Origin: Streptomyces sp. ISL-66
GTDB taxonomy: Bacteria > Actinomycetota > Actinomycetes > Streptomycetales > Streptomycetaceae
NCBI RefSeq assembly: GCF_018614135.1
Contig: NZ_JAGGOW010000040.1
Coordinates: 17,414-81,413, forward strand
DNA length: 64,000 bases
Reading direction: 5' to 3'
The notes under the pieces are model-generated. The model worked only from the letters and a program-made list of their open reading frames with translations. It was not told the origin of the DNA and made no database searches. This document shows positions 41,571 to 50,229 of the stretch, in pieces. The translations under genes and the position numbers were made by a program. Numbering within the stretch: position 1 is the stretch's first letter; the number at the start of each line of letters is the position of its first letter.

Positions 41571-43256
41571 TCAGGCCGACGGCCGGGACGGCGTGTGGCG
41601 GTGGGCCTCCGTGCCCGCCACCACCTCGCCCGCGACGACCACCACCTCGGCGACCGTGCCCGGGATCCGCTCCGGGGCCACGGTCAGGATGTCCCGGGAC
41701 AGGACCACGAAGTCCGCGGCCTTGCCCACCGTCAGGGAACCCCGGTCCGCGTCCAGGAAGTTGGCGTACGCGGAGCCCATCGTGTAGCCGTACACCGCCG
41801 TCGCCGCGTCCACCGTCTCCTCGGGCTGCCAGGGGTCGCCGCCGTCGAGCGGGCGCCGGGTCAACGCCGTGTAGATGCCGACCATCGGGTCCATCTCGGC
41901 GACGTTCCAGTCGCTGGAGAACGCCAGTACCGCCCCGGCCTCGTAGAGGCTGCGCATCGGCCACGCCTTGTGCCAGCGCTCCTCGCCCACGTTCTCCGCC
42001 CAGTCCTGGCCCGGACCGGCGATCTCCGGCGCGCAGTGCCTGGGCTGCATGCAGGCGACCACCCCGAGCTCCTCGAAGCGCGGAACGTCCTGCGGATCCA
42101 GGCACTCCACGTGCACGACCTGGTGGCGGGCGTCGCGCGGGCCGTTCACCGCCCGTGCGTGCTCGACGGCGTCGAGGACCGTGCGGATGCCGCGGTCGCC
42201 CGTCGCGTGGACGAAGCACTGGAAGCCGCGCGCGTCCAGGCGGGCGAGGAGCTCCGCGAACTCCCGCGCCGGGTAGAAGGTCTCGCCCCGGTGCGAGCCG
42301 CAGCCGGTGTACGGCTCCAGCAGCGCGGCCGTGCGCGGCTCCACCACGTCGTCGATGTACAGCTTGAGGGGGCCCACCCGCAGCCGGTCCCCCGAGTAGG
42401 TGCGGGCCGCCGCCTCGAAGAGGTCGAGGTCCTCCTCGGTGGTGCCGCGCGGGTGGAACAGGGCGGCTACGATCCGCGAGCGCAGCCGGCCCTCGGCGCG
42501 CGCCCGCTCGTACAGTTCGAGGTCGTCCAGGGAGTTCTGGGGTTCCACGACCGTGGTGATGCCGAAGCCGATCGCGTCGTCGAGGCTCTTGGTGAGGCGG
42601 CCGTACTGGCGGTCCGGCGAGGCCCACGGCACGCCGAGGTCGCGCAGGGCGCGGTGGCCGTCGCGGGAGAGGCCCTTGATGGCGAAGTCCTTGACGAAGC
42701 CGGTGGGCTCGCCGGTCCGCGGGTCCACGGCGGCCGTGCCGAAGGGCAGGTCGGTACGGTCCTTCGCGACCCCGAGGCGGTGCATCGCCGCCGTGTTCAG
42801 CCAGGCCGTGTGCACGTCGTAGGAGAGCACGATCGCCGGGACGTCCCCGGTGACCGGGTCCAGATCGGCGGCGGTGGGCATGCGTCCGCCGGGGACGGCG
42901 GAGTAGTCGAAGGCCTCGGCCTCGATCCACTCGGCGTCCGGGTTGGCCTCCCGCCAGGCGCCGATCCGGTCGAGGACGGTGTCCAGCGTCCGCGCCCCGG
43001 CGAGCTGCACGCACGCGCCGTCGGAGCCGAGCCGGACGTGGTTGTGGGCGTCGATGAAGCCGGGCAGCACCAGCCGGCCGCCCGCCTCGATCCGCTCGGT
43101 ACGGGGCCCCGCCCAGGCTTCGGCCTCCGCGTCCGGGCCGACCCAGACGATCCGCCCGTCGAGCACGGCGAGGGCTTCGGCCTCGGGCAGGCCGGGGTCC
43201 ACGGTGTGGATGCGGGCTCCGGTGAGCAGCAGGTCGGCGGGGGTGGGGTGCGGCAT
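41571..43256 (-). CDS. YtcJ-like amidohydrolase (amidohydrolase 3 family)
   Basis: A 561-aa TIM-barrel metal hydrolase. It has the N-terminal ADLLLTGARIHTVDP composite domain, the metal motif GFIDAHNHVRLG (HxH), a central VGPLKLYIDD (bridging Lys region), HATGDRGI and HVECL histidines and the late Asp in AFSSDWNV. ATG 43256 follows AGGAGCACCACCCC. It lies 55 bp downstream of an NCS1 permease gene, so the likely substrate is a nitrogenous compound imported by that permease. The exact substrate is unknown. Confidence 0.92.
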   Translation of the reverse strand: MPHPTPADLLLTGARIHTVDPGLPEAEALAVLDGRIVWVGPDAEAEAWAGPRTERIEAGGRLVLPGFIDAHNHVRLGSDGACVQLAGARTLDTVLDRIGAWREANPDAEWIEAEAFDYSAVPGGRMPTAADLDPVTGDVPAIVLSYDVHTAWLNTAAMHRLGVAKDRTDLPFGTAAVDPRTGEPTGFVKDFAIKGLSRDGHRALRDLGVPWASPDRQYGRLTKSLDDAIGFGITTVVEPQNSLDDLELYERARAEGRLRSRIVAALFHPRGTTEEDLDLFEAAARTYSGDRLRVGPLKLYIDDVVEPRTAALLEPYTGCGSHRGETFYPAREFAELLARLDARGFQCFVHATGDRGIRTVLDAVEHARAVNGPRDARHQVVHVECLDPQDVPRFEELGVVACMQPRHCAPEIAGPGQDWAENVGEERWHKAWPMRSLYEAGAVLAFSSDWNVAEMDPMVGIYTALTRRPLDGGDPWQPEETVDAATAVYGYTMGSAYANFLDADRGSLTVGKAADFVVLSRDILTVAPERIPGTVAEVVVVAGEVVAGTEAHRHTPSRPSA

Positions 43257-43311
43257 GGGGTGGTGCTCCTGTGCAGAGGGGGTACGGATGGGCCGTGCGG
43301 GGAGGGAGGCC

Positions 43312-44697
43312 TCAGGCGGCCGGGGCGTGGGCGGGCATCCGGGGGGCGAGCGCCCAGTACGTGGTCCCGGCGACGACCGAGCCGAGCAGGGTGAGGTCGG
43401 CGCCGCCGAGCGGGGCCACGAGCGGCCCGGTCCACAGCTCGGAGTCGCAGGTCAGGGCGGCGAAGGCGATACCGGCGAGCAGGGCGGTCATCCCGGCCGG
43501 GTGGTAGCCGGAGCGGTACCAGTAGGCGCCCGTGCTGCCGGCGTGCAGCGCGCCGGAGTCGTAGCGGCAGCGGCGCATCAGCATGTCGGCGAGGAAGACC
43601 CCGCCCCAGGGGGCGAACACGATGATCAGCAGGGAGAGGAAGGAGAGCAGCGAGGTGGTGAAGTCGGTCAGGAACAGTGCGGCGAGCGATCCGGCGGCGG
43701 TCACGGCGGCGCTGATCACGATGGCCCGGGCCCGGCTCCACGGGATGCCGAGGACCTGGAGGTTGAGGCTGGAGGAGTAGAGGGTGATGATCGAGTTGGT
43801 GACGGAGCCGCCGAGGACGAGGGCGAGGAACAGCGGCTGGAACCAGCCCGGCAGCAGGCTCTCGGCTCCGGCCACGGCGTCGGTCATGTCGGTGCGGGTG
43901 GCGGCGGCGACGCCCGCGATCCCGAGGGCGACGGAGGAGACGAACCCGCCCAGGGCGCCCATCCACGTGATCGACTTCAGCGAGGTGGTGCGGGGCAGGT
44001 AGCGGGTGTAGTCGGCGGGCATCGGCAGGTACGAGAACGGCCCGGCGAGCATCACCACGAAGGCCAGGCTCCAGCCGGACAGGCCCGGGGCCACGGCGTC
44101 GGCCGGGGCGGCGGTCTCGGCGCCGGGCAGGACGAAGACCAGCAGCGCTCCGAAGCCGACGGCGAGCACGTAGGCCATCCAGCGTTCCGCGAACTGCACG
44201 GTGGCGTGGCCCCACATGGCGACGGCGAAGGTGAGTGCGAGGGTGGTGCCGAGCGCGAGGGCCCGGATCAAGGTGCCTTCGCCGAGCCCCACTTCGGCGA
44301 AGAAGACCTCCAGCGCCAGGGTGCCGACGACGGTGTAGCCGATGCTCACCACCCAGTTCAGGACGCCGGCCGGCCAGTTGCCCCGTACGCCGAATGCGGC
44401 CCGGGAGATGACCAGGGTGGCGGTGCCGGTGCGGATGCCGCTCAGTCCGGCGGCGCTGACCGCGAAGAAGGAGAGCCCGCTGATCACGACCACGGCGGTG
44501 GCCTGCCAGAAGGAGAGGCCGAAGGCGACGGCGAGGGCGCCGTTGATCACGTAGGTGAAGGTGAGGTTGGAGCCGAACCAGAGCCAGAAGAGGTCCTTGG
44601 CGCCGCCGTGGCGCTCGCCGTCGGGGATGGGGTCGATGCCGTGCGTCTCGACTCTGAAGACCTCGTCGACGTCGGCCGTCGTCTCCTGCTGCGTCAT
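43312..44697 (-). CDS. NCS1-family purine/pyrimidine-type permease
   Basis: A 461-aa transporter with about 12 membrane helices and NCS1 signatures: LFWLWFGSNLTFTYVINGALA near the N terminus, SRAAFGVRGNWPAGVLNW and GPFSYLPMPADYTRYLP. The family imports cytosine, uracil, hydantoin, allantoin or related rings with Na+ or H+. It is first in an operon with the amidohydrolase; two phased operators lie upstream, next to a divergent TetR gene. Together they look like an uptake-and-hydrolysis module for one N-containing compound. Confidence 0.93.
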   Translation of the reverse strand: MTQQETTADVDEVFRVETHGIDPIPDGERHGGAKDLFWLWFGSNLTFTYVINGALAVAFGLSFWQATAVVVISGLSFFAVSAAGLSGIRTGTATLVISRAAFGVRGNWPAGVLNWVVSIGYTVVGTLALEVFFAEVGLGEGTLIRALALGTTLALTFAVAMWGHATVQFAERWMAYVLAVGFGALLVFVLPGAETAAPADAVAPGLSGWSLAFVVMLAGPFSYLPMPADYTRYLPRTTSLKSITWMGALGGFVSSVALGIAGVAAATRTDMTDAVAGAESLLPGWFQPLFLALVLGGSVTNSIITLYSSSLNLQVLGIPWSRARAIVISAAVTAAGSLAALFLTDFTTSLLSFLSLLIIVFAPWGGVFLADMLMRRCRYDSGALHAGSTGAYWYRSGYHPAGMTALLAGIAFAALTCDSELWTGPLVAPLGGADLTLLGSVVAGTTYWALAPRMPAHAPAA

Positions 44698-44738
44698 GCG
44701 TCTGCCCCTGCCTTCGGACCGGCGAACCCTTGAGCGAC

Positions 44739-44775
44739 CTTGAATGCCGTTCTAAATTCTTGAATGGCATTCAAG
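44739..44775. promoter_or_regulatory. Twin operators of the permease-amidohydrolase operon
   Basis: CTTGAATG-G-CATTCAAG (44759-44775) is a perfect palindrome. A half-conserved copy, CTTGAATG-C-CGTTCTAA, starts exactly 20 bp earlier at 44739. They lie between the permease start (44697) and the TetR start (44853). Confidence 0.7.
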
Positions 44776-44852
44776 ATGCGCTGCCGACCCGGAGCCCGTC
44801 AAGACCCTGCCCGGGATAGGGTCGGAACACGGAGACCGGGAAGGCGGCACGC

Positions 44853-45458
44853 GTGGCGGGAGCGGCACGGCGGCGCGACGGGCGGATCGCCCAGGAGCGG
44901 ATGCTGGAAGAGGCCATGACGGCGATCGCCGAGGACGGGCTGGCCACGCTCACCATGTCCGCGCTCGCCGAACGGCTCGGCACCAGCGGCGGCCACATCC
45001 TCTACTACTTCGGCAGCAAGGACCGGCTGCTGCTGGCCGCGCTGCGCTGGAGCGAGGAGCAACTGACCGTCGAGCGCGCCCGGTTGATGGGACGCAGGGT
45101 CACCGCCCACCGCAAGCTCGCACTCTTCCTGGAGCTGTACCTGCCGCGCGGCCCCCGCGATCCGCGCTGGACCCTCTGGATCGAGCTGTGGGCCCGCACC
45201 CCGTCGAACGAGCCGCTGCGCCTCGCCCAGCAGGAGATCGACGACGGCTGGCAGCGGGATCTGGAAACGCTGCTCGCCAAGGGCGTGGAGCAAGGCCGCT
45301 TCCCCGCCGGCCTGGACGTCCCCGCCCGCGCCTCGGAGCTGCTCGCCCTGCTGGACGGGCTGAGCACCCGCGTGGTGCTGGGCCAGCGCGACGTCGACCG
45401 GACCGCCGCGCTGGAGCGCGCCCGCTCCGCGGCGGCCCTGCTGATCCCCCACACGTAG
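44853..45458 (+). CDS. TetR/AcrR-family regulator of the permease-amidohydrolase operon
   Basis: A 201-aa repressor with helix-turn-helix LTMSALAERLGTSGGHILYYFGSK and a C-terminal domain like those of BetI/RutR-type proteins (TetR_C_6-like: PRWTLWIELWARTPSNEPLR). RutR controls pyrimidine use, which fits an NCS1 permease target, but the resemblance is only general. GTG 44853 follows GGAAGG; TAGGGT at 44817-44822 is a likely -10. It is divergent from the operon it probably controls. Confidence 0.92.
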   Translation: MAGAARRRDGRIAQERMLEEAMTAIAEDGLATLTMSALAERLGTSGGHILYYFGSKDRLLLAALRWSEEQLTVERARLMGRRVTAHRKLALFLELYLPRGPRDPRWTLWIELWARTPSNEPLRLAQQEIDDGWQRDLETLLAKGVEQGRFPAGLDVPARASELLALLDGLSTRVVLGQRDVDRTAALERARSAAALLIPHT

Positions 45459-45586
45459 GGCGCGCGCCCCGGTGGTCGACCCGCCCCTGGTTGAACGACG
45501 CGAACCGGTCGAGTGCGCCCTACCGCGCTCCTCCCCCAGCGAGCACAATCCCTGTGACGAGTCGCGTCGACCGTGAGGGGGAGCGC

Positions 45587-46489
45587 GTGCGCAGTCAGGT
45601 GCGCGTCGCGGACGGACGGAATCTGACGGTGGAGCGCTGGGGCGACCCGGACGGCAAACCCGTTTTCCTGCTCCACGGCACCCCCGGAAGCCGGCTGGGC
45701 CCCGCGCCCCGGGGCATGGTGCTCTACCAGCGCCGGATGCAGATCATCGCCTACGACAGACCCGGCTACGGCGGCTCGGACCGCCACCCGGGCCGCACGG
45801 TGGCGGACGTGGCCCAGGAAGTGGCCGCGATCGCCGATTCCCTCGGGCTGGAGACCTTCGCCGTGGCCGGCCGCTCCGGCGGCGCCCCCGGCGCCCTGGC
45901 CTGCGCCGCCCTGCTGCCCGACCGGGTCACCCGGACGGCGGCCCTGGTCTCCCTGGCCCCCCGGGACGCGGAGAACCTCGACTGGTTCGAGGGCATGTCT
46001 CCGTCCAACGTCCGGGAGCACTCCACGGCGGGCCGGGATCCCGAGGAGCTCGCCGCCCGGCTGATCCCGCGGGCCGCCGGCATCGCCGAGGACCCCGGCC
46101 GGCTCCTGGACGAACTGCGCCGCGAGCTCACCGACAGCGACCGCTTGATCGTCGCGGACGCGGGCCTGCGGGCCATGCTGCTGCGCAACTACCGCGAGGG
46201 GGTCCGCACCTCCGCCTACGGGTGGATCGACGACGCCCTCGCCTTCAGCAACCCGTGGGGCTTCGATCCGGCGGACATCCGCTGTCCGGTGCTGATCTGG
46301 CACGGGGAACTCGACGTGTTCTCGCCCGTGGGGCACTCCCGCTGGCTGGGCCGCCGCATCCCCGGAGCCACCACCACCATCGTCCCCGCCGTCGCGCACT
46401 TCGCGGCGCTGCACGCACTGCCCGACGTACTGACGTGGCTGCTCAGAGAGCTGCCGGCGCCGCCCGTCACCGAGCAGCAGCCGGCCTAG
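45587..46489 (+). CDS. Alpha/beta hydrolase
   Basis: A 300-aa hydrolase. It has VFLLHGTPGSRLGP (oxyanion loop), YDRPGYGGSDRHPGR, nucleophile Ser in VAGRSGGAPGAL, Asp in WHGELDVFSP and His in VAHFAAL. It belongs to the large epoxide-hydrolase/esterase-like group common in Streptomyces. GTG 45587 follows GAGGGGGAG; GTG 45554 would add 11 residues. Cytoplasmic; substrate unknown. Confidence 0.9.
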   Translation: MRSQVRVADGRNLTVERWGDPDGKPVFLLHGTPGSRLGPAPRGMVLYQRRMQIIAYDRPGYGGSDRHPGRTVADVAQEVAAIADSLGLETFAVAGRSGGAPGALACAALLPDRVTRTAALVSLAPRDAENLDWFEGMSPSNVREHSTAGRDPEELAARLIPRAAGIAEDPGRLLDELRRELTDSDRLIVADAGLRAMLLRNYREGVRTSAYGWIDDALAFSNPWGFDPADIRCPVLIWHGELDVFSPVGHSRWLGRRIPGATTTIVPAVAHFAALHALPDVLTWLLRELPAPPVTEQQPA

Positions 46490-46765
46490 GAACGGGCGGC
46501 GGGGGGCCCGGGAAGAGGACGGAAAGGGAACATGATCTTGCCGTCGGGCAAACGGCCGAATACAGGACCCCTCGACATTCGGTCATTTTTTCCACGGACG
46601 CTTGACCGTTCGTCACGTCGGGGCGTTCGGCAGCTCACGTTATAGGCGTCCTGTAGGGCGTTTAGCGCGACGATCGAGACGTGGGGAGGTAAAGTCCGCG
46701 CCAGACACTGGCTCCTCGCCAATGTCGACCCTTCCCCTTTCCACGACCTCCCCGAGGACGGCGTC
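46490..46765 (+). other. AT-richer promoter region of the fxs cluster
   Basis: The 276 bp before fxsA are clearly less GC-rich than the surroundings (for example TCATTTTTTCC and CACGTTATAGGCG). TTGACC near 46602 and TATAGG or TAGGGC downstream are promoter candidates. No gene is supported. Confidence 0.5.
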
Positions 46766-46930
46766 ATGAGCACCTCCGCAACCCCCCCGACCAGCACCGT
46801 CAAGTCCTCTCGCGTCCCGCTCGACCGGATCGATGTCCGCGGTACGCGCGCGGCCGCGACCCTGGGCCGCGTCCTGCCGACGGAATCCGGCCGGCAGGTT
46901 CAGTCGCCGATCTTCAACTCCGCGCTCTGA
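46766..46930 (+). CDS. fxsA: FxSxx-COOH RiPP precursor peptide FxsA
   Basis: A 54-aa peptide too short for most gene callers. ATG 46766 follows GAGGACGGC. The C terminus is F50-N-S-A-L54, exactly the Phe-x-Ser-x-x-COOH pattern that defines FxsA precursors. The leader (VPLDRIDVRG, AATLGRVLPT) resembles the conserved FxsA leader. FxsB-type radical SAM enzymes are known to form a three-residue cyclophane, so the crosslink is expected between Phe50 and the Ser52 beta-carbon. It lies 29 bp upstream of the maturase gene. Confidence 0.92.
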   Translation: MSTSATPPTSTVKSSRVPLDRIDVRGTRAAATLGRVLPTESGRQVQSPIFNSAL

Positions 46931-46947
46931 CACGGAAGTATGCGCTC

Positions 46948-46953
46948 TAGACT
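46948..46953 (+). promoter_or_regulatory. Leaderless promoter of fxsB inside the fxsA-fxsB gap
   Basis: TAGACT is followed by GGTGGA and then ATG 46960. CTGACA (46927-46932), overlapping the fxsA stop codon, is a possible -35 with a short spacer. The maturase may therefore be transcribed separately from its substrate. Confidence 0.55.
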
Positions 46954-46959
46954 GGTGGA

Positions 46960-49236
46960 ATGACCGGCCTGATCGCTTTCCGCGAGATCGTCCTGAAGGT
47001 TCACAGCAGATGCGATCTTGCTTGTGATCACTGCTACGTCTACGAACACGCAGATCAGAGCTGGCGAGCCCGGCCGAAAGTGATCTCCCCCGAGGTCATT
47101 TCGCATACCGCGTCGCGGCTCGCCGAACACGCGAGAGCACACGCACTTCCCTCCGTCACAGTGATCCTGCATGGAGGGGAACCGCTATTGGCGGGGACCA
47201 GCCGACTCAGGCTGGTCTGCGAGGAATTCACCCGCGCCCTCGACGGAATCGCCGCCCTCGACCTGCGCATCCACACCAACGGCCTCCAGCTCAGTCCCCG
47301 TTATCTCGACCTCTTCGCCGAATACGGCCTCAAGGTCAGCGTCTCCCTCGACGGAGACCGCGCGGCCAACGACCGCCACCGCCGCTTCGCCGACGGACGC
47401 ACCAGCCACCCCCTGGTCCTGGCCGCCGTGGACCTCCTGCGCACCGAGCCCTACCGCCACCTCTACCAGGGTCTGCTCTGCACCGTGGACGTGGCCAACG
47501 ATCCCGTCGCCGTGCTCGACGCCCTCATCGAACTGGCGCCCCCGCGCGTGGACTTCCTCCTCCCCCACGCCACCTGGCAGACGCCGCCCGTCCGCCCCGA
47601 CGGCGCCCCCGACGCCTACGCGCGCTGGCTGCTCCAGGTCTTCGACCACTGGGAGCGCCGCGAACGGCCGGTCCCCGTGCGGATCTTCGACTCGCTGTTC
47701 TCCACCCTGAACGGCGGCCCCAGTCTCACCGAGTCACTCGGCCTCGCTCCCACCGACCTGGTCGTGGTGGAAACCGACGGGAAGCTCGAGCAGGTGGACT
47801 CCCTCAAGAGCGCCTTCGACGGCGCCGCGGCCACCGGTTTCAACGTCTTCGACCACGCGTTCGACCAGGTCGCGGCCCATCCCGGGGTCCGCGCCCGGCA
47901 GCTGGGCCTGTCCGGCGTCAGCGATACGTGCCGCCGGTGCCCCGTCGTACGCTCGTGCGGGGGCGGGCTCTACACGCACCGCTACAAGGCCGACGCGGCC
48001 GACCCGGACGGCGCCGGGAACTTCGACAACCCCTCGGTCTACTGCACCGACCTGCGCGAGCTCGTCGACGGCGTACAGGGCCGTACGAGCGCCCGCTCGG
48101 GCGCGCCCGAGCTGTCCGACCCGGCCCGGCTCGCCGGCTCCCAGGAACAGCTCACCCGGGACCTGCTCGCCCTCCTGAACGACGGCCGGACGGGTGACCC
48201 CGACTGGGCGCGGGCCTGGGAGGTGCTGGGGGCCGTGGAGCGGGCCGGGGACGCGGGCGCGGACGCGCTGGACGCCGTACTGGCCCACCCGTTCACCCGG
48301 ACGTGGGTCATGGCCGCGATCGCGGCCGAGCGGGCAGGCCGCGGCGACGGCCCGGAGGCGGCCCGCAGGCTGACCGCGCTGGCCGCGGCCGCCGTCCTGC
48401 GCGGCGGGCTCGACCTGCCCGCGGAGGTCGCCTACCGGGACGGCGAGGTGTACCTGCCGACGCTCGGGCTGCTGCGCCTGGGCGAGCCCGGCACCGACGG
48501 GCGGGCCGCCCTGCACGTCACCGACGAGGGGTACGCCGTACGCGAGGAGGGCCGCCGCGAGCACCGCTTCGGGCCCGCGGCGGGCGACGCCCGCTGGCAG
48601 CCCGTACGGACCTGGTCGCCCGGGCCGGACGCGGCCCCGGTGGCCCTGGAGGACCTGGACCCCCACCGCAACTGCTTCGCCCGTCCGCCCCGGCTGCGCC
48701 TGGGCGCCGGGGAGGCCGAGGAGTGGCGGGCACGCCTGGACGGAGCATGGGACCAACTGCACCAGACCGTACCGGAGTTCGCGCGGGCGGCGGCCACCGG
48801 ACTGACCACGCTGACCCCGCTCGCGGGCGGCCCGCGGGCCGGCGGCTGGGGCGAGGCCGGACGGCACGGGCCGGGCGCGCTCGGAGTGCCGTACGCGGCG
48901 GGGGTGCGGGAGACCGCGCTCGCGCTGCTGACCGGGCAGCGGCGGGGCCGGCTCCAGGCGCTGACCGAGGTGGCCGACCTGTACGCGCTGGACGGGCAGT
49001 GGCAGCACCCCTCGCCGTGGCGGGAGCGGCCGGTGCCGGTGTCCCGGCTGCTGGCCGACGTGCACGAGCGGGTGGCCGTGGAGGCCTACCGGCGGGCCGC
49101 GGCCATGGCCGAGCCCGGCGGGACGGACCGGATCAACCGGGCCCTGGACCGCTTGTCGGAGGCGGCCGAGCTCACCACCACCGGCAAGCTCCTGGTGGAG
49201 CAGCTGCGCTGGGAGCTGAAGGCGGTCGACGCGTGA
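46960..49236 (+). CDS. fxsB: Radical SAM/SPASM cyclophane maturase FxsB with inactivated HExxH extension
   Basis: A 758-aa enzyme. The radical SAM cluster motif is C18-x3-C22-x2-C25 (SRCDLACDHCYVY), with GGEPLL and a SPASM auxiliary-cluster region CRRCPVVRSCGGGLY near residue 330. It should crosslink the Phe of FxsA. The last 300 residues match the alpha-ketoglutarate HExxH peptide beta-hydroxylase-type extension found in FxsBH proteins, but where HExxH is expected the sequence reads LLTGQRRGRLQALTEVADLY (about residues 655-675), so that activity is lost. ATG 46960 is leaderless. The gene overlaps the next by 4 bp. Confidence 0.93.
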   Translation: MTGLIAFREIVLKVHSRCDLACDHCYVYEHADQSWRARPKVISPEVISHTASRLAEHARAHALPSVTVILHGGEPLLAGTSRLRLVCEEFTRALDGIAALDLRIHTNGLQLSPRYLDLFAEYGLKVSVSLDGDRAANDRHRRFADGRTSHPLVLAAVDLLRTEPYRHLYQGLLCTVDVANDPVAVLDALIELAPPRVDFLLPHATWQTPPVRPDGAPDAYARWLLQVFDHWERRERPVPVRIFDSLFSTLNGGPSLTESLGLAPTDLVVVETDGKLEQVDSLKSAFDGAAATGFNVFDHAFDQVAAHPGVRARQLGLSGVSDTCRRCPVVRSCGGGLYTHRYKADAADPDGAGNFDNPSVYCTDLRELVDGVQGRTSARSGAPELSDPARLAGSQEQLTRDLLALLNDGRTGDPDWARAWEVLGAVERAGDAGADALDAVLAHPFTRTWVMAAIAAERAGRGDGPEAARRLTALAAAAVLRGGLDLPAEVAYRDGEVYLPTLGLLRLGEPGTDGRAALHVTDEGYAVREEGRREHRFGPAAGDARWQPVRTWSPGPDAAPVALEDLDPHRNCFARPPRLRLGAGEAEEWRARLDGAWDQLHQTVPEFARAAATGLTTLTPLAGGPRAGGWGEAGRHGPGALGVPYAAGVRETALALLTGQRRGRLQALTEVADLYALDGQWQHPSPWRERPVPVSRLLADVHERVAVEAYRRAAAMAEPGGTDRINRALDRLSEAAELTTTGKLLVEQLRWELKAVDA

Positions 49237-50150
49237 TCCCGGCGTCCGGGGCGGGCACCGCGTCCGGGGCCGGGTCCGGCACCGGCACCGCGTCCGCGTC
49301 CGGCACCGGCACCGCGTCCGCGTCCGGCACCCGCACCGCGTCCGCTTCCGCGTCCGGTACGGACCTCGCCGACGACCTCCGCCGGCTCGGCCTGCGCCCC
49401 GGCGCGCGCGTGATGGCGCACGCCTCCCTCGGCGGCACCGGACTGGGCGCCGACGCGCTGCGCGACGCCCTCGTCGGCGTCCTCGGCCCGCGCGGCACCC
49501 TGGTGGTCCCCGCCTTCACCCCGGAGAACTCCAAGACCTCCAGCGCCCACCTGGCGCGGATCGCGGGCCTCACGCAGGCGCAGGTGCGCGCCTACCGCGA
49601 GCGGATGCCCGCCTTCGACCCGGAACTCACCCCCAGCCAGGGCATGGGCGCCCTCGCCGAAAGCGTCCGCACCGCCCCGGGCGCCGCGCGCAGCGAGCAC
49701 CCGCAGACTTCCTTCGCCGCGGTCGGCGAGGGGGCCCTGGAACTGTGCTCGGGGCACCCCCTGACCAGCCATCTGGGTGAGGAATCCCCCCTGGGAAAGA
49801 TGTGCGGGGAGGGCTGGGAGGTACTCATGATCAATGTGGGATTTTCCGTCTGCACCGCTTTCCATCTCGCGGAGTATCGAATTCCGAAGCCCCTCTTGCG
49901 CATGTACGAGTGTGTGGTGAAGGTGAACCAATCGGTGCTTCCGGGGGGGCGGCCCGGAGAACCGCAGGGGGAAGGGTGGACCGCGTACGAGGACATTGCG
50001 CTGGATGACAGCGATTTCGCCGAGATCGGCAGGTCGTTCCCGGAAGACCGGGTACACCGGGGAAGGGTCTCAGGAGCATCGGCCATGCTCTTCTCCCTTC
50101 CGGCCGCGGTCGATCACGCGCTGAAGTGGATGACCGAAAACAGACGCTGA
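49233..50150 (+). CDS. AAC(3)-family acetyltransferase of the fxs operon
   Basis: A 305-aa protein coupled to fxsB by GTGA overlap. From about residue 45 it matches aminoglycoside 3-N-acetyltransferases: MAHASLGGTGLGADALRDALVGVLGPRGTLVVPAFT, ARSEHPQTSFAAVGEGA, SHLGEESPLGKM and MINVGFSVCTAFHLAEYR. The first 45 residues are Ala/Ser/Gly/Thr repeats of a GTASASGT type. Placement within the fxs genes suggests acetylation of the peptide product or a related amine rather than drug resistance. The 3' third is noticeably lower in GC than its neighbours. Confidence 0.85.
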   Translation: MIPASGAGTASGAGSGTGTASASGTGTASASGTRTASASASGTDLADDLRRLGLRPGARVMAHASLGGTGLGADALRDALVGVLGPRGTLVVPAFTPENSKTSSAHLARIAGLTQAQVRAYRERMPAFDPELTPSQGMGALAESVRTAPGAARSEHPQTSFAAVGEGALELCSGHPLTSHLGEESPLGKMCGEGWEVLMINVGFSVCTAFHLAEYRIPKPLLRMYECVVKVNQSVLPGGRPGEPQGEGWTAYEDIALDDSDFAEIGRSFPEDRVHRGRVSGASAMLFSLPAAVDHALKWMTENRR

Positions 50151-50229
50151 TTGACTGAACCATGAGGGGATGCGGGGAAGAAGCTCCGGAATGATGTTTC
50201 TTCGCTCGCATCTTCGGGACGGGGGTCGT

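Noticed and set aside
46486..46803. Minus-strand frame over the fxsA promoter
   Set aside because: It overlaps fxsA and its promoter, has no ribosome binding site and no recognisable sequence.
49233..50150. AAC(3) gene as an aminoglycoside resistance gene
   Set aside because: Its overlap with fxsB and position within the fxs operon make a peptide-related role more likely; resistance cannot be claimed from sequence.
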